The notes beneath the pieces were generated by a model. That model had not been told where the DNA came from. It saw nothing but the letters and a program-made list of their open reading frames with translations, and searched no databases. Positions 6,788 through 13,130 of a stretch of 16,973 bases of DNA are shown here, in pieces. The stretch's first letter is position 1. Each line of letters starts with the position of its first letter. Origin of the DNA: WJKQ01 sp043810515 (GTDB taxonomy: Bacteria; Patescibacteriota; Gracilibacteria; UBA1369; LOWO2-01-FULL-3); the NCBI GenBank assembly GCA_043810515.1, contig JBDRNZ010000026.1:1-16973 (forward strand). The letters run 5' to 3'. The position numbers and the translations under genes were made by a program.

Positions 6788-7390
6788 TTACTTACTTTTC
6801 TTCAATTTATCAAACTCTCTTTGAAAAAAACGGACCGCGTTCAGACATTCTTTAGCTTTCTGGTTGTCTGGCTCTACCTGGAGTGTTTTTTTGAATAACT
6901 GTGCTGATTTCTCGAAATCTTTTTCGTTAAGGTAGCAGACGCCGAGGTCATTCAAAATCAGAGGATCGTTTGGCGCAAGAAAAAGTGATCTTTCGAGCAG
7001 AACTATTCCTCTTTTTCTTTGTCCGTAATGATACATGCTCCATCCGAGGCATCTTAAAATTTCGGGATGATTCGGATAAATTGTGTCCGCTTTTTCAAGA
7101 AGGTCCACCGACTTTTCCCATTCATCCGTGCAGGAATATACAAATCCCAAAAGATAATTTGCGTTTGCGCTTCCGCGATTTATTTTTACAGCCTGTTTGA
7201 GGGCTTTTTCAGCTTTGTCATATTTTCGCATACTGAGATAGTTGTCTCCTATTTCTTCATATGCTTCCACGCAGCCCAAATCTCCGACAAGAATTCTTTC
7301 GCATATTCTTATTGCTTCAGTATGCTTTCCTTCGTTTTTCTTTTTGTCTGCCTCCTCTATTAAAGGATGCGTTTGTTTGTATTCCTGCAT
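6788..7390 (-). CDS. Tetratricopeptide-repeat (TPR) protein, function unknown
   Basis: The 200-residue protein is almost entirely helical, with about four to five TPR units. The clearest are EAYEEIGDNYLSMRKYDKAE, a unit starting ANANYLLGFVYS, one starting EILRCLGWSMYHYGQ and one starting LILNDLGVCYLNEKDFEKSA, with the P-N-H/P-N-D turn residues typical of the fold. TPRs bind other proteins; the partner cannot be read. There is no signal peptide or membrane helix, so it is likely cytosolic. The ATG at 7390 is chosen because a good promoter starts transcription near 7430, which excludes an upstream in-frame TTG at 7465. The leader is a run of ACAAAA-like units with no SD. It shares a transcript with ftcD downstream, with a 10-nt gap, but no functional link to folate is evident. 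Confidence 0.85.
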   Translation of the reverse strand: MQEYKQTHPLIEEADKKKNEGKHTEAIRICERILVGDLGCVEAYEEIGDNYLSMRKYDKAEKALKQAVKINRGSANANYLLGFVYSCTDEWEKSVDLLEKADTIYPNHPEILRCLGWSMYHYGQRKRGIVLLERSLFLAPNDPLILNDLGVCYLNEKDFEKSAQLFKKTLQVEPDNQKAKECLNAVRFFQREFDKLKKSK

Positions 7391-7436
7391 ATGAATTTTT
7401 GTTTTTGTTTTTGTTTCGGAATTTCTGTATCGGGGA

Positions 7437-7465
7437 ATTATATCCCAATTCCTATTTAAAATCAA
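7437..7465 (-). promoter_or_regulatory. Promoter for TPR gene and ftcD
   Basis: TTGATT (7465-7460), a 17-nt spacer and a perfect TATAAT (7442-7437) lie on the minus strand. The -35 and part of the spacer fall inside the last codons and stop of galU. The predicted start near 7430 gives a 40-nt A-rich leader to the ATG at 7390. This separates the TPR-ftcD pair from the galU unit. Confidence 0.75.
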
Positions 7466-8324
7466 GTCCCTTTATGTACTGGCGTAGTTCATAGCTGAGT
7501 TCTTTGTGTTTTAGTCCGAAATGAATAACGGCTTTAAGATATCCGAGTTTGTCCCCGGTATCAAATCTCTCTCCTTTTATTTCACATCCGTATATGGGAG
7601 ATTTTTTTATGAATGATCTCATTCCGTCTATTAGGCGGAGTTCACCGTCTTTTGTTGAGCTTTTTGCTTTTTCAAGTTCTTTCATAAGTTCCGGCGTCAT
7701 AATGTATTTTCCGACTATTGCGAGATTGGACGGAGATTTTGCGGGTGCTGGTTTTTCTATAAGGCTGTCTATCTTATATAAGTTATTCTTTAATTTTTTC
7801 CCGGGTTTTATCATTCCATATTTTTTTGAATCTTTTTTGTCGATTTTGTGAAGTCCGATCACCGGTGCGTTTAATTTTTCAAATTCATCTATCAATTGTT
7901 TTAGCGGCGGAACATTGCTGTCATAAATATCGTCTCCGAACAAAACGGCAAAAGGTTCATTCTTTACAAGCTCTTTTGCGCATAAAATTGCGTGTCCGTC
8001 GCCGAGCGGAAACGGCTGTCTTACATAAATAAATTTTGCCAGTCGTTCTATGCGCTGCATTTCTTTCAGTGCATGAGTTTTTTTCTGATTTTTTAAATGC
8101 GAGGTTAATTCAAATGAAAAATCAAAGTGATCCTCGATCGATCTTTTGCCTCTGCCGGTTATTATTATGATTTCTTTTATTCCGCTTTTTACCGCTTCCT
8201 CAACGAGGTACTGGATGCACGGTTTGTCGACTATCGGCAGCATTTCTTTTGCGAGGGATTTTGTGGCAGGCAAAAATCTCGTTCCTAAGCCGGCGGCGGG
8301 GATTATGACTTTCTTTATCTTCAT
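7452..8324 (-). CDS. galU: UTP-glucose-1-phosphate uridylyltransferase (GalU)
   Basis: GalU makes UDP-glucose from UTP and glucose-1-phosphate in the cytosol. The 290-residue length is typical. Visible motifs are the nucleotide-binding loop AAGLGTRFLPATKS at 10-23 with KEMLP at 26-30, TGRGKRSIEDHFD at 56-68, QPFPLGDGHA at 103-112, the metal-binding GDD at 130-132, YGMIKP at 169-174, EKP at 190-192 and FDTGDKLGYLKA at 254-265. The start ATG lies 2 nt after the Hsp20 stop, so translation is probably coupled to the upstream genes. The gene ends in TAG. UDP-glucose would feed the surface-glycan pathway that includes the sugar transferase at 4074-5477. The position right behind protease and chaperone genes is unusual. 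Confidence 0.95.
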   Translation of the reverse strand: MKIKKVIIPAAGLGTRFLPATKSLAKEMLPIVDKPCIQYLVEEAVKSGIKEIIIITGRGKRSIEDHFDFSFELTSHLKNQKKTHALKEMQRIERLAKFIYVRQPFPLGDGHAILCAKELVKNEPFAVLFGDDIYDSNVPPLKQLIDEFEKLNAPVIGLHKIDKKDSKKYGMIKPGKKLKNNLYKIDSLIEKPAPAKSPSNLAIVGKYIMTPELMKELEKAKSSTKDGELRLIDGMRSFIKKSPIYGCEIKGERFDTGDKLGYLKAVIHFGLKHKELSYELRQYIKGLDFK

Positions 8325-8326
8325 GC

Positions 8327-8722
8327 TTAAGATTTAATTCTGATGATTTTCGTTTTTTCCGTATCCGATGATTTTGGAATTCTAATTTCAAGCACGTTTT
8401 CCTCAAATTTCGCGCTGATTTTTTTCGTTTCCGCTTCCATGGGCAGGACTATGGCTCTTGAAAAATTTCCCCAAAAACATTCTTTTGTATAATAATTTTC
8501 TTCTGGAACTTCTTCTTTAGGTTCTCTTTCTCCTTTTATAACAAGAGTGTCGTCAGTGATTGATATTGATATATCCTCTTTTTTTACGCCGGCTATTGGG
8601 GCGAGGATTACAATTTCTTTGTCCGTGCGATATATGTCCAGAGAGAGCTGGCCGACTTCTTTTTTGGCAGGAGGAAGCGCGTTGTCTGATATCGGATGAA
8701 TTTTTATTCCGGAATTATTCAT
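8327..8722 (-). CDS. Small heat-shock protein (Hsp20/alpha-crystallin family)
   Basis: Small heat-shock proteins hold unfolding proteins in a refoldable state without ATP. The 131-residue protein has a short N-terminal arm (~1-25), an alpha-crystallin beta-sandwich (~26-115) and a short tail. The domain shows DISISITDDTLVIKGERE near 49-66, GNFSRAIVLP near 85-94 and FEENVLEIRIPK near 105-116, where the usual G-V-L is N-V-L. An IRI triplet at the extreme C-terminus can serve as the I-x-I anchor for oligomer assembly. The ATG overlaps the TGA of ftsH by four bases (ATGA), and galU follows after 2 nt. Being coupled to ftsH puts a holdase and a membrane protease under the same control. No CIRCE-like or other heat-shock operator is visible. 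Confidence 0.93.
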   Translation of the reverse strand: MNNSGIKIHPISDNALPPAKKEVGQLSLDIYRTDKEIVILAPIAGVKKEDISISITDDTLVIKGEREPKEEVPEENYYTKECFWGNFSRAIVLPMEAETKKISAKFEENVLEIRIPKSSDTEKTKIIRIKS

Positions 8723-10569
8723 GTTGTTTGTTTTTTAGGAACCTTTATGTTTTTGAAATAAACTTTAAATTCTTCGGCTGTAAGTGTTTCTTTCTTAATC
8801 AGGTCATGTGCGATTTCCTCGATGAGTTTTTTGTGCTTTGAGATTATCTCTTTTGTTCTCAGGTGGGCCTTGTCCAGCATTTTTTTGACAAGTTCGTCGA
8901 TTTTTGCAGAAAAATGCTCCGAGTAATTTTTTATATGTCCAAAATCTCTTCCCAAGAATATTTCGTCACTGTTTTCGCCGAATATTATAGGTCCAAGATC
9001 GCTCATTCCGTATTTTGTAACCATCTTTCTTGCGAGCTTTGTGGCTTTTGCAAGGTCGTTTGATGCGCCTGTCGTCATTTCACCGAAAAATACTTCCTCG
9101 CACGTGTATCCTCCCAGCATTGACGCTATTTCGTCCTCAAATTTGCTTTTTGAATTCAGATGTTTGTCCTCGTCCGGCATAAACCATGTTACTCCAAGCG
9201 CCATTCCTCTCGAAACTACGGATATTTTATGAACAGGATCGCAGCCGGGGAGCATATGTCCGACAACCGCGTGTCCCACTTCATGAAAGGCCGTGATCTC
9301 TTTTTCTTTTTGGGAGAGGACTTTTGATTTTCTTTCGGGTCCCATTATCACTTTTTCAATTGAAGATTCGATATCTTCCATGCTTATGCTTTTCTTGTTT
9401 TTTCTTGCGGCCAGAATTGCGGCTTCATTCATAAGGTTTTCGATGTCTGCTCCGGTAAATCCGGGAGTTGATTTTGCTATTTTGGTTAAATCCACCGATT
9501 TTGAAAGCGGCTTGTTTCTGCTGTGGACCATAAGTATTTTTTCTCTGGCTTTCATGTCGGGCATGTCGACAACTATTCTTCTGTCAAATCTTCCCGGTCT
9601 TAAAAGCGCGGGATCAAGAATGTCCGGTCTGTTTGTGGCGGCTATGACTATTACATTTGTTCCGGTTTCAAAGCCGTCCATTTCAGTCAGGATTTGGTTT
9701 AGAGTTTGTTCGCGTTCATCGTGTCCGCCGCCCATTCCGGCACCTCGGTGTCTTCCGACGGCGTCTATTTCATCAATAAAAATTATGCACGGCGCATTTC
9801 TTTTTGCTCGGTTAAAGAGATCTCTTACGCGTGACGCGCCGACTCCGACAAACATTTCAACAAATTCAGAACCCGATATTGCAAAAAATGGAACGTCGGC
9901 TTCGCCGGCCACGGCTCTTGCTAATAACGTTTTTCCTGTTCCTGGAGCGCCGAAAAGCATGACGCCTTTTGGGATTTTTGCGCCGATTTTTCTGTATTTC
10001 TGTGGCCTTTTAAGGAAGTCGACTATTTCATAAAGCTCCTCTTTTGCCTCTTCGACTCCGGCAACGTCTTCAAATGTGGTTTTTTGCTTTCCTTTGTCGG
10101 CAAGTTTCGCGTGGCTTTTGCCAAATGAAAGCGCCTGATTATTGCTGGATTGAGCTGAGCGCATCATGAACACGAAAAATGCTATTATCAGCAGAAAGGG
10201 GATCATGTCTACCAAAAGATTTGTCCAAAACTGACTTGTAGCCGTATCTACGACTGTGATCGGCAGGGTGGATATGACGTTGTTTTTTATCCCAGCTTGT
10301 TCAAGAAAGTCATAAACGCTGGATCCTGCTTCCTTAAATGTGTAAAGCTTTGAACCATCAACCAATTCTATATTTAGCTTGTTGTCCTCTACTTCCACTT
10401 TGTGGATTTCTCCGGACTGGACTTTTTCGATAAACGTACTGAGCGTTATTTCCTGCGGAGATGAGTCGCCTCCCGAAAAAATCATCGCTAAAGCTGCGAT
10501 AAGAAGCGCTATTACCAGAAGATATGCGAATGTGTTTTTTGGTCTTTGTTGAGGCATTATTGCAGGCAT
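8719..10569 (-). CDS. ftsH: ATP-dependent zinc metalloprotease FtsH
   Basis: FtsH is a hexameric membrane-bound AAA+ protease that removes misassembled membrane and some cytosolic proteins. The 616-residue protein has TM1 at ~14-31, a periplasmic domain of about 90 residues, TM2 at ~121-137, and the AAA module: Walker A GAPGTGKT at 207-214, pore loop FVG near 240-242, Walker B FIDEID at 264-269 and second region of homology ATNRPDILDPALLRPGRFDR at 311-330. The zinc motif is HEVGH at 429-433 (most members have HEAGH), with the third ligand D505 in ASNDLAKAT. A helical tail ends in a basic stretch. The start is the ATG at 10569; an ATG four codons on (10557) is also possible. It follows tilS by 22 nt, matching the tilS-ftsH proximity known in Firmicutes, but without hprT between them. 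Confidence 0.97.
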   Translation of the reverse strand: MPAIMPQQRPKNTFAYLLVIALLIAALAMIFSGGDSSPQEITLSTFIEKVQSGEIHKVEVEDNKLNIELVDGSKLYTFKEAGSSVYDFLEQAGIKNNVISTLPITVVDTATSQFWTNLLVDMIPFLLIIAFFVFMMRSAQSSNNQALSFGKSHAKLADKGKQKTTFEDVAGVEEAKEELYEIVDFLKRPQKYRKIGAKIPKGVMLFGAPGTGKTLLARAVAGEADVPFFAISGSEFVEMFVGVGASRVRDLFNRAKRNAPCIIFIDEIDAVGRHRGAGMGGGHDEREQTLNQILTEMDGFETGTNVIVIAATNRPDILDPALLRPGRFDRRIVVDMPDMKAREKILMVHSRNKPLSKSVDLTKIAKSTPGFTGADIENLMNEAAILAARKNKKSISMEDIESSIEKVIMGPERKSKVLSQKEKEITAFHEVGHAVVGHMLPGCDPVHKISVVSRGMALGVTWFMPDEDKHLNSKSKFEDEIASMLGGYTCEEVFFGEMTTGASNDLAKATKLARKMVTKYGMSDLGPIIFGENSDEIFLGRDFGHIKNYSEHFSAKIDELVKKMLDKAHLRTKEIISKHKKLIEEIAHDLIKKETLTAEEFKVYFKNIKVPKKQTT

Positions 10570-10591
10570 GAGTTTTTGTTAGAGTGGATAA

Positions 10592-11578
10592 TTACGCGTC
10601 CCTGGCGACACTTATTATGTTATTTTTCAGTGAAAAGGTCAATTTTCCAATGCGTTTTTGTTTGTGTCCGATGTTGCGGCCTATTAATTTTAAAACTTCC
10701 TCAACGTGTGCGGTTTCTATGTTTTTTGTGTTTCCTGCCACGTTTTTGTAGAGTTTTAGAATTACGGCTTTTTGGAATGCCGGGTTGAGAGGGCGGAATG
10801 TTTTTGCGTTTATTTTAAAACCATTTTTCAGGTTTTCTTTGAGCCATTTTTCGGAGAGTGTTTCTAGAAAATCGTTTATTTCCCGAAAGTTTTTTGCGTT
10901 TTTTGCTGCTGTCTGCGCTATTGAAGGGTTGAGATTTTTTAATTCAGGAATAATTTTCAGACGTACGGCGTTTCTTGCGTATATGTCTGAAAAATTGCTT
11001 TTGTCGGTGAGGAATGGGATTTTTTTAAATTTCAGCCATTGGATAATTTCGCTTTTTGATATGTTCGTAAGCGGTCTCAAGAGTGAAATGCGTTTTGTGA
11101 ATTTGTCGATTTCTTTGATTCCTCCGAGGCCTTTTAAGGTTGCGCCTCTCGCGAGGTTTAAAATTATTGTCTCAAGGCTGTCGTCGGCGTGATGAGCGGT
11201 TAATATGAACCGGGCTTTGTATTTTGCGGCCAGGGATTTGAAGAATTTATACCGTACGTTTCTGCCCGTTTCCTCGAGGCTGGTTTTTTCTTTTTTGCTT
11301 AATGTTTTGATGTCGACTGTCAGGGTTTTCAGGACGAGGTCTGTTTGTTTTTTGATAAATTCTTCATCGTTTGCGGCTTCGGATCTGAGCATGTGATTGA
11401 CGTGCGCGGCTATGATTTTTACGGGTGTTTTTTTCTGAAATTTAGTGAGCATATGCAGAAGGAGTGTCGAATCAGGTCCTCCGGATATTCCCAATATCAC
11501 CGTGTCGTTTGGTTTTAAATAAGTTTTGAGAATCCCGATTATGCTATTTTCCAGTTTTTTTGCTTCCTGCTTGTTCAT
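10592..11578 (-). CDS. tilS: tRNA(Ile)-lysidine synthetase TilS
   Basis: TilS attaches lysine to C34 of the CAU-anticodon tRNA(Ile), so that it is charged with isoleucine and reads AUA. The 328-residue protein is an N-type ATP pyrophosphatase: the PP-loop SGGPDS lies at 32-37, with HVNHMLR near 59-65, GRNVRY at 105-110, TAHHADD at 127-133 and RPL near 168-170. Residues after ~215 form the helical substrate-binding part and a short C-terminal segment; E. coli TilS is ~430 residues, so this is a compact form. The first 35 nt overlap the end of the RNHCP gene in another frame, implying coupled translation. ftsH follows directly. The ATG at 11578 is the only start that keeps the N-terminal strand before the PP-loop. 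Confidence 0.95.
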   Translation of the reverse strand: MNKQEAKKLENSIIGILKTYLKPNDTVILGISGGPDSTLLLHMLTKFQKKTPVKIIAAHVNHMLRSEAANDEEFIKKQTDLVLKTLTVDIKTLSKKEKTSLEETGRNVRYKFFKSLAAKYKARFILTAHHADDSLETIILNLARGATLKGLGGIKEIDKFTKRISLLRPLTNISKSEIIQWLKFKKIPFLTDKSNFSDIYARNAVRLKIIPELKNLNPSIAQTAAKNAKNFREINDFLETLSEKWLKENLKNGFKINAKTFRPLNPAFQKAVILKLYKNVAGNTKNIETAHVEEVLKLIGRNIGHKQKRIGKLTFSLKNNIISVARDA

Positions 11579-11870
11579 TAGGGCTTAAAGTAAGTTTTAT
11601 TATCTGATTAAAATCGTCGTCTTCCGCGGACGTATTTGGTATTGTCTTCCCGCATTTTACGCATCTGTGCGATATCATCCAGCCTTTTTTGCCGTTTTTC
11701 GATGCCGAAACGGGTTCCATCAGGCCGCGGCAGTGGCTTAATCTGTCTCCCGGCGTGTCTTTGTCCATGTGCAGGGAAAACAGGCATTTTTGACAGTGAT
11801 TGCGGCAACTTCCCTTAAGCTTTGGATTCTTATGTCCGCAATTTTTACATTCGAATTCCTCATTTATCAT
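11544..11870 (-). CDS. RNHCP-domain zinc-ribbon-like protein, function unknown
   Basis: The 108-residue protein matches the RNHCP family, small bacterial proteins of unknown function named after a conserved motif. Cysteine pairs suggest zinc binding: C8/C11, C26/C29 and C70/C73, plus C22 and C47. The family motif reads RNHCQ (23-27), with Gln for the usual Pro. GDR (41-43), HCRGLMEP (46-53) and the late ISHRCVKCG (66-74) follow the family pattern. The ATG at 11870 is chosen over a GTG at 11885 because the predicted transcription start is near 11885. The gene leads the tilS-ftsH-hsp20-galU unit, and its last 35 nt also encode the TilS N-terminus. A role with RNA or tRNA is suggested only by this neighbour. 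Confidence 0.87.
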   Translation of the reverse strand: MINEEFECKNCGHKNPKLKGSCRNHCQKCLFSLHMDKDTPGDRLSHCRGLMEPVSASKNGKKGWMISHRCVKCGKTIPNTSAEDDDFNQIIKLTLSPNEQAGSKKTGK

Positions 11871-11891
11871 CCGAAAGGTATTCACGGCCAG

Positions 11892-11921
11892 AATATAGCA
11901 TTATGCCGCCTTGAATAACAA
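11892..11921 (-). promoter_or_regulatory. Promoter for the RNHCP-tilS-ftsH-hsp20-galU unit
   Basis: On the minus strand TTGTTA (11921-11916), an 18-nt spacer and TATATT (11897-11892) preceded by TGC form a plausible extended -10 promoter. Start near 11885 would leave about 15 nt before the ATG at 11870. Its -35 shares one base with that of the divergent pilus promoter. Confidence 0.55.
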
Positions 11922-11939
11922 GCCGAAATGTGGTAAAAT
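11911..11939 (+). promoter_or_regulatory. Promoter for the type IV pilus operon
   Basis: TTGAAT (11911-11916), a 17-nt spacer and TAAAAT (11934-11939) preceded by TGG (extended -10) lie on the plus strand. Start near 11946 gives a leader of about 23 nt consisting almost only of A before the ATG at 11969. It excludes an in-frame GTG at 11930, which would lie upstream of the transcript. Confidence 0.65.
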
Positions 11940-11968
11940 ATACAAAAGAAAAAATAAAAACAAAAATT

Positions 11969-12514
11969 ATGAAAAAGATGTCACTTTTGCTTATTATAGG
12001 CATATTATCCATTGCTCTTGTAGGCGGATATACCGGCTATAGGCTGTGGCAGAAGTCAGCGGTTGCGGCTGATAGCAAGAAGGTCGACAAGACTCTTGCC
12101 AGCTACGAGGATCAATATTCCCAATATGAAGATAAAAATATCGTTGGGCTTATAAGCGCGAAAGAAGCTTTAGTGTCTCTTGAAAGTGGAATTATACGAT
12201 GGTCTGAGGTTATAAAAAAGGTCAGACAGACTATTCCAAAAAAGGACGGTGTTCCGCTGCTTGAGGTTTTGTCTTACACGGGTTCTTCCGGAAATGCGAT
12301 TTCCATGAATGTAAAAACGAATTCCGAAAGCAAAAATTCTTATTTTGATGCGGCTGATCTGATTCAGGCTTTTGATGAAAGTCCATCTTTTAAAGACAGC
12401 TTTGTGCCGTCTATTTCTTCAGGCGTTGATGCCGGCGGTTTGCCCGTTCTTACATTTGCGCTAACCACTACCTACGTGAATGCCGGACTGGGTGAGGAGG
12501 CGGTTACACGTTAA
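11969..12514 (+). CDS. pilN: PilN-like type IV pilus inner-membrane protein
   Basis: PilN and PilO form the inner-membrane alignment complex of type IV pili. The 181-residue protein has one membrane helix at ~4-26, a helical stalk (~35-72), and a C-terminal alpha/beta region with the PilN-like pattern: a W-S-x-V-x-x-x-V stretch near 78-85, I-P at 89-90, an S-G-N-A-I-S-M strand near 107-113, D-L-I-Q-A-F near 130-135, and a final strand LTFALTTTYV near 161-170. It is first in the operon, just before a PilO-like gene, which strengthens the call. The usual short cytosolic N-terminus that binds PilM is essentially missing: the helix begins at residue 4. No pilM is adjacent. Similarity is by pattern only, so another bitopic pilus protein remains possible. 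A second ATG three codons in (11978) could also be used. Confidence 0.68.
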   Translation: MKKMSLLLIIGILSIALVGGYTGYRLWQKSAVAADSKKVDKTLASYEDQYSQYEDKNIVGLISAKEALVSLESGIIRWSEVIKKVRQTIPKKDGVPLLEVLSYTGSSGNAISMNVKTNSESKNSYFDAADLIQAFDESPSFKDSFVPSISSGVDAGGLPVLTFALTTTYVNAGLGEEAVTR

Positions 12515-12533
12515 TTTTTTAACCTGAATTTAT

Positions 12534-13121
12534 ATGTCTTTCGAAAATCAATCACCTGAAATAGAAATAAAAGCTCCTGAGCGGGTTTCTGCCCTGCTGG
12601 GCGGGCTTCTTATTATTGTTTCGATTGCCGGTTATGCTTTTTATACGCGGTCGCTGTCTACCGACGTTTCTGCAATGCAGGCCGATATTGATACCAAAAA
12701 TCAGCGTGTTTCAGAGCTGACGGCACAGATCGCCACTTTTCAAAAGGCGGAGGAGGAATTTGATCTTTCAACGGAGGTTTCGAAGATTGAAACCGAGAAA
12801 TCCGTTCCACTGGGCGTAAATCAGGATGATGTTATCAGGGATCTTATTTCGATATCCGATACTTATGACGTTAATCTTAACTCTTTGAGTTTTGGGATCG
12901 GGGCTTCCGCGTCCGATGAAGTTGGTATTTTGCGGGTGAATGCGAGTTTTGAGGGGAACTATGCCGATCTTATAAGTTTTCTTGAAGGTATTGAAAATAA
13001 TCCGTACGGAAGACTTTTTAAGGTCACATCCATTACGGTCTCAATAAGCCAATTTGAAACTTCGGCGATTCAGAGAGCGACCTTTTCTCTTTCAATGGAG
13101 TCTTATTACCAGCAGCAATAA
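12534..13121 (+). CDS. pilO: PilO-like type IV pilus inner-membrane protein
   Basis: PilO dimerises with PilN in the periplasm or its equivalent and links the inner-membrane platform to the rest of the pilus machine. The 195-residue protein has a short acidic cytosolic tail (1-16), a membrane helix at ~17-37, a coiled-coil stalk at ~42-75 rich in A/Q/E heptads, and a ferredoxin-like C-terminal domain (~95-195). The latter contains the PilO-type YADLISFLEGIENNPYGRLF near 143-162 and strands V-T-S-I-T-V-S and R-A-T-F-S-L-S-M. It is 19 nt after pilN and 9 nt before pilC. No SD precedes the ATG at 12534. Family assignment rests on topology, the L-x-x-I-E-x-N/S-P-Y-R-like motif and gene order. Confidence 0.82.
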   Translation: MSFENQSPEIEIKAPERVSALLGGLLIIVSIAGYAFYTRSLSTDVSAMQADIDTKNQRVSELTAQIATFQKAEEEFDLSTEVSKIETEKSVPLGVNQDDVIRDLISISDTYDVNLNSLSFGIGASASDEVGILRVNASFEGNYADLISFLEGIENNPYGRLFKVTSITVSISQFETSAIQRATFSLSMESYYQQQ

Positions 13122-13130
13122 ATAATTTTT

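Noticed and set aside
7391..7465. Upstream TTG start extending the TPR protein by 25 residues and overlapping galU
   Set aside because: The TTG lies inside the -35 box of a strong promoter, upstream of the predicted transcript, and the extension is a low-complexity TKTKTK stretch.
8719..8745. Programmed -1 frameshift at an A-rich heptamer joining ftsH to the Hsp20 gene
   Set aside because: The A6C tract is read as AAA AAA CAA, so it is out of phase for an X XXY YYZ slippery site. The ATGA overlap explains the arrangement.
9293..10033. Plus-strand open frame (~246 codons) opposite ftsH
   Set aside because: It is a shadow of the AAA domain, the most conserved part of FtsH, with no recognisable fold or start signal.
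11930..11968. GTG start giving pilN a 13-residue basic extension
   Set aside because: The GTG sits next to the -10 element, before the transcription start, and the extension is only Lys/Thr/Ile from an A-rich leader.
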